This document shows, in pieces, positions 8,879 through 17,728 of a stretch of 25,724 nucleotides of DNA (within the stretch, counting starts at the first letter, position 1; the number at the start of each line of letters is the position of its first letter). The translations under genes and the position numbers were made by a program. The notes beneath the pieces were generated by a model, which was not told where the DNA came from, searched no databases, and saw only the letters and a list, made by a program, of their open reading frames with translations. Source of the DNA: DATLNF01 sp046590575 (GTDB taxonomy: Bacteria; Actinomycetota; Actinomycetes; BP-191); NCBI GenBank assembly GCA_046590575.1, contig JBKJUS010000190.1:1-25724 (forward strand), written 5' to 3'.

Positions 8879-10579
8879 CTACTGGACGGCGACGACGCTG
8901 TAGTCCTCGTGCGCGAAGTACGGGTGGATGAAGGCGTTCTTGACCCGCGCGCTGTGGAAGTACAGGCCCTTGTCCTGAATGAGCGGCACGATCGCCGACT
9001 GCTCCATCACCTTCTTGTCCAGCTCGAACCACTTGGCGTTCGCCTCGTCGACGTCCGCCGTCTTGTTGGCGTCGTCGATGCCCTTGTTGATCTCCGGCAC
9101 ATTGAGGTTGGAGTAGTTCTGGTTGCCGTTCGGCTTGATCTGCTCGCCATCGAACAGCGGGCCGATGTAGGTCGACGGGCTCGGCCAGTCAGCGCACCAG
9201 CCGGCGATGCCCATGGCGTAGTTCTTGCTCGGTGTGCCGAGTTCGGTGAAGAAGACACCGGGCGCGACCTGCTTGAGCTCGACGTTCATGCCGAACGGCT
9301 TCAGCGCCGCCTGCACTGCCTGCGCGGAGGCGAGGCCCTTGCCGGCGTTGGTGGCCAGCATGAGCACCTTGCCACCGGTGTAGCCACCCTTGGTGAAGAG
9401 CTCCTTGGCCTTGGCCGCGTCGCCCGTCGGAGGTGCCGGGTAGACGTCGATCTTGTCCTGGCCGAAGGTCAACGGCAGCATCGACGTGGCAAAGTCACCG
9501 GCGGTCGGACCGCCACGTGCCGTGCGGTAGGTCTCCTTGTTGACGGCGTACTGCATCGCCTGGCGCACCTCGAGCTTGTCGAACGGCGCGACCTTGGTGT
9601 TGAGGCTCAGGTAGCGGGTGCAACCCGAGGGGACCTCATTGGTCTGGGCGAGCAGAGTCGGGTCACCCTTGATCCGGGCGATGTCCTGCGGCTCGACCGT
9701 GGTGTCGAAGGAGAAGTCCGCGTCGCCGCTCTCGACCCGGTTCGTGATGTCCGCGGTGTCAACGCCCAGGGTGATCTCGATCCGGTCCACGTAAGCCTTG
9801 CGGACCGAGTCGGTCGACTCGTCCCACTCAGGGTTACGGTCGAGGATGATCTCCTTCTCCGGCTTGTAGCTGGCGATCTTGTACGGGCCGGTGGAGGTCG
9901 GCGCGACGTTGAACTTGTCCTTGGTGTCCTTAGCTGCCTGCACCGGCGTCGTGGTGGGCAGCGCCACGATGTAGATGAAGTCGGCGTACGGGTTGGCCAG
10001 CTTGAAGCTGATCTTCTTGTCGCCCTCGACGGTGATCGACGCGAGGCCCGCAGGGTCCTTGTAGATCCCCTTGTACTCCAGTCCACCGGCGAGCGTCTGC
10101 TTCATGTACTCCGGACCACCGGAGAGCGTGTCCGATTCAAACGACCGCTCGACGCCGTACTTGATGTCCTTGGCCGTGATCGGGGAGCCGTCCTGGAACT
10201 TGACGCCGTCCTTGAGCTCGAACGTGTAGGTCAGACCGTCCTCGCTGACGGTCGGCAGCGCCTTGGCCAGGTCGGGGGTCACCTCAAGGCCGCCCTGGTC
10301 GGCGGGGCCGGCCTTGTAGGTCAGCAGCTGGCGGTTGAGGACCCGCTGCAGGGCGAAGCCCAGGGTGGAGTAGGTGCGCTGTGGGTCGAGGTAGTCAGCG
10401 TCGCCGTTGCCGACGACCTTGAGCGTGCCGCCCTTGGTGCCTTCGAGGGCGAACGTCTTCTTGCCCTTGTCACCACCGGAGCTGTTGTCGCCGCCATCGT
10501 CACCACCACAGGCGGTAGCGGCGAGAGCCAGTGTCACGATCGCTGAGGCGATTCGCAGCCCTCTATGCGTACTAGACAT
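8879..10579 (-). CDS. Peptide ABC transporter substrate-binding lipoprotein (SBP family 5)
   Basis: Ligand-binding subunit of the importer, 566 aa. The N-terminus MSSTHRGLRIASAIV continues into a hydrophobic core and the lipoprotein region LAATAC with Cys24, then a Gly/Asp/Ser/Lys linker. Family blocks include DADYLDPQRTY, FELKDGVKFQDGSPITA, STGPYKI and VRQAMQYAVNKETY. The frame is open further upstream, but ATG at 10579 puts the signal peptide at the start and has AGGA about 10 bases upstream; the longer form would overlap dppC. It is preceded by dppC (85 bp gap) and followed by a hairpin and dppB. It shares the LAATACGGD cleavage region with the SBP at 1033-2700 but the mature parts differ clearly. 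The peptide ligand is unknown. Confidence 0.95.
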   Translation of the reverse strand: MSSTHRGLRIASAIVTLALAATACGGDDGGDNSSGGDKGKKTFALEGTKGGTLKVVGNGDADYLDPQRTYSTLGFALQRVLNRQLLTYKAGPADQGGLEVTPDLAKALPTVSEDGLTYTFELKDGVKFQDGSPITAKDIKYGVERSFESDTLSGGPEYMKQTLAGGLEYKGIYKDPAGLASITVEGDKKISFKLANPYADFIYIVALPTTTPVQAAKDTKDKFNVAPTSTGPYKIASYKPEKEIILDRNPEWDESTDSVRKAYVDRIEITLGVDTADITNRVESGDADFSFDTTVEPQDIARIKGDPTLLAQTNEVPSGCTRYLSLNTKVAPFDKLEVRQAMQYAVNKETYRTARGGPTAGDFATSMLPLTFGQDKIDVYPAPPTGDAAKAKELFTKGGYTGGKVLMLATNAGKGLASAQAVQAALKPFGMNVELKQVAPGVFFTELGTPSKNYAMGIAGWCADWPSPSTYIGPLFDGEQIKPNGNQNYSNLNVPEINKGIDDANKTADVDEANAKWFELDKKVMEQSAIVPLIQDKGLYFHSARVKNAFIHPYFAHEDYSVVAVQ

Positions 10580-10664
10580 ACGCGTTACGTCCTTTCGTGC
10601 GTCGTCTTGCAACGTCGACCAGCGAGCGCCGGTGACGGGAAAATCCGTGGTGCGACCGCGTCGG

Positions 10665-11660
10665 TCAACGACCGCCGCGGGGGTCGAGTGCGTCGCGCAG
10701 GCCGTCACCGAAGAGGTTGAACGCGAGCACGGTGACGAAGAGGGCGACGCCAGGAATGATCATGAAGGTCGGGTCCGCGCGATACCACGGAATGGCGTCG
10801 GAGAGCATGTTGCCCCAGGTCGGCGTAGGTGGGTTGACCCCCACACCGAGGAAGGACAGCGCGGCCTCGAAGAGGATGTTGGACGGGATGATCAGCGTCG
10901 AGTAGACGATGATCGGCGCGACCAGGTTGGGCAGGAGCTCCTTGAAGATAATGTGGCGGTCCGTGGCGCCTACGGAGCGAGCCGCCTCGACGAACTCCTT
11001 CTCGCGCAACGACAGCGTCTGTCCCCGCACGATGCGCCCGATGTACGGCCAGCTGAAGCCGCCGATCACGACCACCAGCAGGACCAGACGCGGCACCTTA
11101 CGACCGAAGATCTCCGGGTCCACCGCAACGAGCGCGATCGCGAAGATCAGCAGCGGGAACGCCAGCAGGATGTCCATGAGCGACGAGATGATGCGGTCGA
11201 CCTTCCCGCCGAAGTAGCCGGCGGTGACGCCGAGCACTGCCCCGATGGCGACGGCGAGCCCGGTGGCCAGGAAGGCGATCAGCAACGAGACGCGAGCACC
11301 ATGCACGATCCGGCTGAAGAGGTCGCGACCGGTGCCCGGCTCCACGCCGAACCAGAAGTCGCCGTTGACCCCGCCGAAGCGACCCTTGGGCAGCCCACCA
11401 AGATTGGGGTCGATCTGGTCGGAGTAGAAGACGTTGGGCGGGTGGCCGTTGAGCTTGGTCAGCAGGCCCGCAAAGATCGCCACCAGGATGAGGAAAAGCA
11501 CGACGAACGCGCCGCCGATGGCGATCTTGTCCCGCTTGAGCCGCAGCCAGGCGATCTGCCCCAGTGACCGACCCTCGATCGCCTTGACACCGGAGGCCTC
11601 AGCAATGCTCTCCGGCTCAGCGTGCTGGGCGCTCGGGTCGAGTCCGGCCGGAGCAGTCAT
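10665..11660 (-). CDS. Peptide ABC transporter permease, DppC/OppC type
   Basis: Second permease subunit of the importer, 331 aa, and the first gene of the operon. An N-terminal cytoplasmic stretch of about 45 residues leads to the OppC-type motif SLGQIAWLRLKRDKIA and the first helix. Then come the extracytoplasmic segment with FWFGVEPGTGRDLFSRIVHG, further helices, the coupling loop REKEFVEAARSVGATDRHIIFKE (cut here to the family core EFVEAARSVGA) and the terminal GDGLRDALDPR. ATG at 11660 has AAGGTGG seven bases upstream, whereas the in-frame extension to 11723 has no such site. Order dppC-SBP-dppB-ATPase-ATPase is unusual; the SBP more often comes first. A possible promoter is at 11736-11765. 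Confidence 0.95.
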   Translation of the reverse strand: MTAPAGLDPSAQHAEPESIAEASGVKAIEGRSLGQIAWLRLKRDKIAIGGAFVVLFLILVAIFAGLLTKLNGHPPNVFYSDQIDPNLGGLPKGRFGGVNGDFWFGVEPGTGRDLFSRIVHGARVSLLIAFLATGLAVAIGAVLGVTAGYFGGKVDRIISSLMDILLAFPLLIFAIALVAVDPEIFGRKVPRLVLLVVVIGGFSWPYIGRIVRGQTLSLREKEFVEAARSVGATDRHIIFKELLPNLVAPIIVYSTLIIPSNILFEAALSFLGVGVNPPTPTWGNMLSDAIPWYRADPTFMIIPGVALFVTVLAFNLFGDGLRDALDPRGGR

Positions 11661-11735
11661 AGGCGAGCCACCTTCACAGTCGACGGACGCTCGTGGGGGG
11701 TAGGACAGCGCGTGGGCGAGCACCGCTTTCGTCGG

Positions 11736-11765
11736 ACCATAACCAAGGTCGGTTCGCCATGTGAA
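11736..11765 (-). promoter_or_regulatory. Candidate promoter of the dppC-secG operon
   Basis: On the minus strand TTCACA (11765-11760, five of six matches to TTGACA) and TATGGT (11741-11736, four of six to TATAAT) stand 18 bp apart, about 76 bp before the dppC start. Base composition makes chance matches possible. Confidence 0.35.
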
Positions 11766-11769
11766 CTAG

Positions 11770-11787
11770 CGCCACCGAGGCGGTGCG
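11770..11787 (-). terminator. Possible hairpin between tpiA and the importer operon
   Basis: On the minus strand CGCACCG pairs with CGGTGGCG (seven pairs, one bulged G) around a 3-base loop, about 75 bp after the tpiA stop and just before the candidate -35 box. It may end the glycolytic transcript. It is modest in strength and lacks a T-run. The remainder of 11661-11861 shows nothing else I can support. Confidence 0.28.
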
Positions 11788-11861
11788 GGATCGTGACCGG
11801 ATGGTTACGTCGGTCCGCGGGCGCATTTTGGGAACTCAGCGTGAGGATTTGTCCCACTTTG

Positions 11862-12650
11862 TCACTCCGGGTGAGTGCGAAATCGGACCAGCGCGGCAAA
11901 CTCGTCGGCGTCGAGGCTCGCTCCCCCGACCAGCCCCCCGTCGACGTCGGCCATGGCCATCAGCCCGGCGGCGTTCGCGGCTTTCATCGAGCCGCCGTAG
12001 AGGAGCCGCATTCCGGCGGCGACGGCAGGCGAGTAGAGCTCGCCCAGCCGGATCCGCAGGGCCGAACACACCTCCTGGGCGTCTTCTGGAGTGGCGACCT
12101 CGCCGGTGCCGATGGCCCACACCGGCTCATAGGCGACGACGACTCCACTCGCCTGGTCGGCGCTCACGCCCGCCAACGCGCCGTCGAGCTGACCGAGGCA
12201 GTGCGGGACGTGCTCGCCGGCCCGGCGGACGTCGAGACCTTCGCCGACACACACGATGGGCACGATGCCGTGGGTGAGGGCGGCCACGGTCTTCGCATTG
12301 ACGACGGCGTCGTCCTCATGGTGGTACTGCCGACGCTCGGAGTGACCGACGACGACGTACGAGCAGCCGAGCTTGGCGAGCATGACGCCGCTGATGTCGC
12401 CCGTGTAGGCGCCCGCGTCGTACGGCGAAAGGTCCTGTGCCCCATAGGCCAGGAGCAGTTTGTCGCCGTCCACCAGCGTCTGGACGCTGCGCAAGTCGGT
12501 GAAGGGCGGCAAGACGACGACGTCGACGGCATCGAAGTCGGCCGGGTCGAGGGCGAAGGCGAGCTTCTGGACGAGCTGGATGGCCTCGAGGTGGTGCAGG
12601 TTCATCTTCCAGTTGCCGGCCATCAGCGGCTTGCGTGCGGGTGCGGCCAT
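11862..12650 (-). CDS. tpiA: Triose-phosphate isomerase
   Basis: Cytoplasmic glycolytic enzyme interconverting dihydroxyacetone phosphate and glyceraldehyde 3-phosphate. The 262-aa protein has all expected marks: N13 and K15 in AGNWKMN, the catalytic His103 in VVGHSERR, the catalytic base Glu175 in AYEPVWAIGTG, and the phosphate-binding GGSMKAAN near the end. Length is normal. ATG at 12650 is 5 bp after the pgk stop codon and has AAGGA nine bases upstream. It is the last gene of the gap-pgk-tpiA set. The next gene on the strand is dppC of the peptide importer, 201 bp away, where many actinobacteria have secG. Confidence 0.98.
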   Translation of the reverse strand: MAAPARKPLMAGNWKMNLHHLEAIQLVQKLAFALDPADFDAVDVVVLPPFTDLRSVQTLVDGDKLLLAYGAQDLSPYDAGAYTGDISGVMLAKLGCSYVVVGHSERRQYHHEDDAVVNAKTVAALTHGIVPIVCVGEGLDVRRAGEHVPHCLGQLDGALAGVSADQASGVVVAYEPVWAIGTGEVATPEDAQEVCSALRIRLGELYSPAVAAGMRLLYGGSMKAANAAGLMAMADVDGGLVGGASLDADEFAALVRFRTHPE

Positions 12651-12655
12651 GTCGG

Positions 12656-13831
12656 TCAGTCCTTCTCGAGGGCGGCGACCCCGGGCAGTGTCCTGCCCTC
12701 GAGGTACTCCAGCGACGCGCCGCCGCCGGTGGAGATGTGGCTGAAGCGCTCGGCGAGGCCGAACTGCCGGACCGCTGCCGCCGAGTCGCCGCCGCCTACC
12801 ACCGTGAGCCCCGGATTGGCCGCGACGGCTTCAGCGACGCCGACCGTGCCGGCTGCGAACGGCGGCAGCTCGAAGACGCCCATCGGGCCGTTCCAGAAGA
12901 CGGTCTGCGCGTCGGCGAGCCCGGCGGCGAACCGGCGTACCGAATCCGGGCCGATGTCGAGACCTTTCCAGCCGTCTGGGATGGCCTCAGCGGCGACCAC
13001 CTGGGTCTGTGCGGCGGCACTGAACTCCTGCGCGCATACGACGTCCGTGGGCAGCAGCACCTCGACGCCACGTTCCTCGGCCAGCCGCAGCATCTCCCGG
13101 ACCGCATCGAGCTGGTCAGCCTGGAGGAGTGAGTCCCCGACGGAATGTCCCTGGGCGGCCAGAAAGGTGAAGCACATCCCACCACCGATCAGCAGCCGGT
13201 CTACGACGCCGAGCAGGTGGGTGATGACCGCGAGCTTGTCACTGACCTTGGAGCCACCGAGCACCACCACGTACGGTCGCTGCGGGTCGGCGCTGAGGCG
13301 CCGCAGGACGTCGAGCTCCTTCTGCACCAGGTAGCCGGCCGCGTGCTCGATTAGCCCCGGGACGCCGGCCACGCTGGCGTGGGCGCGGTGCAAAGCGCCG
13401 AAGCCGTCGCCGACATAGCAGTCACCCAGGGCGGCGAGCGCTGCGGTGAAGGCGTCGTCGCCCAGCTCCTCGCCGGGCTCGAAGCGGAGGTTCTCGAGTA
13501 GGGCGACCCCCCCGTCGTTGAGGCCGGAGACGATCGAGTGCGCTGACTCCCCGACGACGTCCCCGGCGAAGGACACCGGCCTCCCGAGCAGCTCGGCGAG
13601 ACGGACTGCCACCGGGTCCAGGGAGTACTTCTCCACCACGCGTCCCGCGGGGCGACCGAGGTGGCTCATCACGACCGCCCGGCCGCCACGGTCAAGCACC
13701 GATCGGATGGTGGGCACCGAGGCGCGGATGCGACCGTCATCGACTATCGTCCGGACGTCGAGCGGCACGTTGAGGTCGCACCGGATGAGCACCCGTCGGC
13801 CGGCGACCTCGAGGTCATCGACGCAGCGCAT
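12656..13831 (-). CDS. pgk: Phosphoglycerate kinase
   Basis: Glycolytic kinase making ATP from ADP and 1,3-bisphosphoglycerate. The 391-aa product carries RCDLNVPLD (17-25), SHLGRP, the ENLRFEPGEE region, GGSKVSDKLAVI, FWNGPMGVFE and the nucleotide-binding GGGDSAAA followed by STGGGASLEYL near the C-terminus, where the gene ends LEKD. ATG at 13831 is chosen: the frame is open to 13891, but that part overlaps gap and is not Pgk-like. The ATG is 2 bp after the gap stop codon and has no clear ribosome-binding site, so translation is probably coupled to gap. tpiA follows after 5 bp. Confidence 0.97.
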   Translation of the reverse strand: MRCVDDLEVAGRRVLIRCDLNVPLDVRTIVDDGRIRASVPTIRSVLDRGGRAVVMSHLGRPAGRVVEKYSLDPVAVRLAELLGRPVSFAGDVVGESAHSIVSGLNDGGVALLENLRFEPGEELGDDAFTAALAALGDCYVGDGFGALHRAHASVAGVPGLIEHAAGYLVQKELDVLRRLSADPQRPYVVVLGGSKVSDKLAVITHLLGVVDRLLIGGGMCFTFLAAQGHSVGDSLLQADQLDAVREMLRLAEERGVEVLLPTDVVCAQEFSAAAQTQVVAAEAIPDGWKGLDIGPDSVRRFAAGLADAQTVFWNGPMGVFELPPFAAGTVGVAEAVAANPGLTVVGGGDSAAAVRQFGLAERFSHISTGGGASLEYLEGRTLPGVAALEKD

Positions 13832-13833
13832 GG

Positions 13834-14838
<1,005 letters not shown>

Positions 14839-14883
14839 CGATGGATCCCCTTGCTGGTCGCGGATGGGTGGGCAGGGACGCTA

Positions 14884-15867
14884 CTAGCCGTCGGCAAGCC
14901 CAGGCGAATCACCGTCGCCGTCGTCGGGCTGCCCGGTCGAGCCGGGCGAGCGCTTCTCGGCCATCGCCAGCAGCCGCCTGATCCGGCCGGCGACGGCATC
15001 CTTGGTCAGCGGTGGGTCAGCCAGGGTGCCCAGTTCCTCCAGGCTCGCTTGACCGTGCTTGAGGCGTAGCCGGCCGGCCTCGAGTAGATGCTCGGGCGCG
15101 TCCTCGCCGAGCACGTCAAGTGCCGCAGCGACCCGCTCAGCAGCTGCCACCGCGGCTCGCGCCGACCGACGCAGGTTCGCGTCGTCGAAGTTGGCCAGGC
15201 GGTTGGCGGTGGCGCGCACCTCGCGTCGCATCCGGCGCTCCTCCCAGGCAAGGACGCCCTGGTGGGCGCCAAGCTTGGTGAGCAGCGCACCGATAGCGTC
15301 ACCGTCTCGGACCACAACCCGGTCGATGCCGCGGACCTCTCTGGCCTTGGCCGGTACGCCGAGTCGTCGAGCCGCCCCCACCAGGGCAAGCGCGGCCTCC
15401 GGACCAGGGCAGGTCACCTCGAGACTGCAAGACCGTCCAGGCTCGGTCAGCGACCCGTGCACCAGGAAAGCGCCCCTCCAGGCACCTGCCGCATCACAGA
15501 CGGCGCCGCTGACGACGGCCGGCGGCAACCCGCGCACCGGCCGGCCGCTCACGTCGATCAGTCCGGTGGACCGGGCGAGCGACTCGCCGTCCTTGACCAC
15601 GGATACGACGTAACGAGTCGAGCGCCGGAGCCCGCCGGCCTGGAGGACCTTGAGCTCGGCAGAGTGCCCGTAGATCTCGACGACGCTGTTGTAGAGCCGC
15701 CGCGCGGCTGCCCCGGTGTCGAGCTCGGCCTCCACGACGATCCGTCCGCCCACGATGTGCAGGGCGTTGGCGAACCGCAGCAGCGTCGCCATCTCGGCCT
15801 TCCGGCAACACGGCTTGATGACCGGGACGTGGGCAATCTCATCCTTGATCCCCGCCGTCATCGCCAC
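14884..15867 (-). CDS. whiA: DNA-binding regulator WhiA
   Basis: Actinobacterial transcription regulator that with WhiB controls the start of sporulation septation in Streptomyces, and a conserved protein elsewhere. The 327-aa product matches the family throughout from memory: the N-terminal LAGLIDADG-like part with KPCCRKAE, LRFANALHIV and VVEAELDTG, the middle SLEVTCPGPEAALALVGAARRL region, RRMRREVRATANRLANFDDANLRRS, and the C-terminal helix-turn-helix with ASLEELGTLADPPLTKDAVA. The tail after the last helix is Asp/Gly-rich. GTG at 15867 is preferred over ATG at 15861 because GGAGG lies 7 bases before it; either choice overlaps the end of yvcK. Confidence 0.97.
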   Translation of the reverse strand: MAMTAGIKDEIAHVPVIKPCCRKAEMATLLRFANALHIVGGRIVVEAELDTGAAARRLYNSVVEIYGHSAELKVLQAGGLRRSTRYVVSVVKDGESLARSTGLIDVSGRPVRGLPPAVVSGAVCDAAGAWRGAFLVHGSLTEPGRSCSLEVTCPGPEAALALVGAARRLGVPAKAREVRGIDRVVVRDGDAIGALLTKLGAHQGVLAWEERRMRREVRATANRLANFDDANLRRSARAAVAAAERVAAALDVLGEDAPEHLLEAGRLRLKHGQASLEELGTLADPPLTKDAVAGRIRRLLAMAEKRSPGSTGQPDDGDGDSPGLADG

Positions 15868-16850
15868 GCCTGATCCTCCCCGGCCGCTTGGCAGCCCTGT
15901 GCCATCACGTTCACGTAGGCCGCCGCAAGTCGCGCCGGTTCGTGTCGTGCAGACGAATCATCTGCGGCCACTGGAGCGAAGCACACCTCCGCACCAAGAG
16001 CGGCCGCGGCGTCCATCAGACCACCCCGGTCAAGCACCGACTCGTCGGCGACCACGTGATCGACGTGCAGATCGGGCGCGTGGGAAGCCAGGGCGTCCAG
16101 GTGGGCCTCGGGCGAGTAGCCAGATGTCTCGCCGGCCTGCGGGACCAAGTTGAGTGCGACGATGCGCCGAGCGTGGGTCTTGAGCAGCGCATCCCGCATC
16201 TCGGGAACCAACAGGTGCGGGATGACCGACGTGAAGAGCGAGCCCGGGCCGAGCACCACCCAGTCGGCGGCAAGAACCGCATCGACCGCCTCCGGGCACG
16301 CCGGTGGCGCTGCCGGCTCGAGCCGCACTGCGACGACTCGGCCCCTGGTGGTCGCCACTGCGACCTGCCCCCGCACCTCGTCGATGCGCGGCGGCGGACC
16401 GACCGACGTGACGACCTCGGCAACGATCTCGAGATCTGCAGTCGACAGGGGCAGCACCCGGCCCCGGACGCCGAGCAGGCTCCCGGCTAGGTCGAGCGCC
16501 CGCACCGGGGACCCCGAGAGCTGGCTCAGTCCGGTGAGCACTAGGTTGCCGAGCGCATGCCCTCCCAGCGGTCCGTCGCCAGGAAACCGATAGTGGAACG
16601 CCGTGGCCCACTCCGCCGCTTCGGCGGAGTCGTCGGCAAGCGCCACGAGGGCCATGCGCAAGTCGCCGGGCGGTAGCGCGTGCAGCTCGTCGCGGAGTCG
16701 GCCGGACGACCCACCGTCATCGGCCACCGTCACGACCGCGGTGAGGTGGTCGGTCAGCTGCCGCAGCGCCATGAGGCTGGCGGCAAGACCGTGGCCACCG
16801 CCCAACGCCACGACGCGCGGACCATCGCGATCCGCGACGGGTCGACCCAC
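15858..16850 (-). CDS. yvcK: Gluconeogenesis factor family protein YvcK/CuvA (uridine diphosphate-sugar binding)
   Basis: Member of the YvcK/CofD-like family, needed in Bacillus and mycobacteria for growth on gluconeogenic carbon and for cell shape, where it binds UDP-activated sugars. The 330-aa product shows the nucleotide-binding VVALGGGHGLA (14-23), VADDGGSSGRLR (42-53), GGHALGNL, LGPGSLFTSVIPHLL and NLVPQAGET. It starts with GTG at 16850 overlapping the rapZ stop by one base (TAGTG) and ends inside the whiA start, so the rapZ-yvcK-whiA trio is translationally linked. Role here is inferred from the family only. Confidence 0.94.
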   Translation of the reverse strand: MGRPVADRDGPRVVALGGGHGLAASLMALRQLTDHLTAVVTVADDGGSSGRLRDELHALPPGDLRMALVALADDSAEAAEWATAFHYRFPGDGPLGGHALGNLVLTGLSQLSGSPVRALDLAGSLLGVRGRVLPLSTADLEIVAEVVTSVGPPPRIDEVRGQVAVATTRGRVVAVRLEPAAPPACPEAVDAVLAADWVVLGPGSLFTSVIPHLLVPEMRDALLKTHARRIVALNLVPQAGETSGYSPEAHLDALASHAPDLHVDHVVADESVLDRGGLMDAAAALGAEVCFAPVAADDSSARHEPARLAAAYVNVMAQGCQAAGEDQAWR

Positions 16851-17728
16851 TACTCGCGCCCTAGGTCTCGATGCACCGCGGTGGCGTCGGCGATCGGTGC
16901 GAGCCGGACGGCGATCTCCTCCGCCATCACAACACTGCGGTGCTTGCCTCCGGTGCAGCCCACGGCGATCGTCACGTAACGCTTGCCCTCACGCAGATAC
17001 CCTTCCGCGAGCAGGTTCAGGACCGACTGGTATCGGTCCAGGAACTCCACCGCACCTGGCTGCGCGAGCACGAAATCCTTGATCAGCTGATCTTTCCCGG
17101 TGAAGGGGCGTAGGTCCGGCCGCCAGTGCGGGTTGGGCAAGAACCGGCAGTCGACCACGAGGTCGGCGTCGACCGGCAGGCCGTACTTGTACCCGAAGGA
17201 GACGACGGTCGCGCGCAGGCGCCGATCGCTCATCTCGCTGAGTGCGGACCCGACCTTCTCCCGAAGCTCGTGGACGTTGAGGCCAGAGGTGTCAATGACC
17301 AGGTCGGCATCCCCGCGCAGCTCCTGCAACATCTCCCGCTCACGCGTGATGCCGTCGATGAGTCGCCCGTCCCCCTGCAGCGGGTGAGGACGACGCACGT
17401 GTTCGAAGCGGCGTACGAGCGCGTCGTCAGATGCTTCGAGGAAGACGACCCGCCTGGTGATCGACTTCGCGTCGAGATCGTCGAGCCCGGCTCGTAGGTC
17501 GGAGAAGAACGCGCGGCCGCGTACGTCGACCACAACCGCAAGTCGTGGCACCGCGCCTTGCGATCGGCTGACGAGCTCGACCATGGTCACGAGCAGGGCC
17601 GGTGGGAGGTTGTCTACTACAAACCAGCCCAGGTCCTCGAGGCACTTGGCCGCCTCACTACGACCAGCGCCGGACAGCCCGGAGATGATGGTGAGGTCGA
17701 GCACCGCGGGTGCCTCGGTGCCGCTCAT
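16850..17728 (-). CDS. rapZ: RNase adapter / nucleotide-binding protein RapZ (YvcJ family)
   Basis: P-loop protein of the RapZ/YvcJ family; in enterobacteria it steers RNase E to small RNAs, in actinobacteria its role is less clear. The 292-aa product has the P-loop GLSGAGRS (17-24), with Arg in place of the usual Lys at 23, then DNLPP, a Walker-B-like VVVDVRG segment, RPHPL, FGYKYGLP, DCRFLPNPHW and the C-terminal VGCTGGKHRSVVMAE. Length is normal. ATG at 17728 overlaps the uvrC stop by 4 bases (ATGA), and its stop overlaps the yvcK start. The Arg-type P-loop is, to my knowledge, common in actinobacterial members. Confidence 0.96.
   Translation of the reverse strand: MSGTEAPAVLDLTIISGLSGAGRSEAAKCLEDLGWFVVDNLPPALLVTMVELVSRSQGAVPRLAVVVDVRGRAFFSDLRAGLDDLDAKSITRRVVFLEASDDALVRRFEHVRRPHPLQGDGRLIDGITREREMLQELRGDADLVIDTSGLNVHELREKVGSALSEMSDRRLRATVVSFGYKYGLPVDADLVVDCRFLPNPHWRPDLRPFTGKDQLIKDFVLAQPGAVEFLDRYQSVLNLLAEGYLREGKRYVTIAVGCTGGKHRSVVMAEEIAVRLAPIADATAVHRDLGRE

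Noticed and set aside
8678..10546. 622-codon open frame on the plus strand opposite the SBP gene
   Set aside because: Long antisense frames arise from GC-rich third positions. The opposite strand encodes a clear SBP, and this frame shows no recognisable domain or ribosome-binding site.
11661..11861. Possible attachment site or repeat marking insertion of the importer operon
   Set aside because: I looked for direct repeats shared with the region around secG and found none; there is also no integrase or transposase gene.
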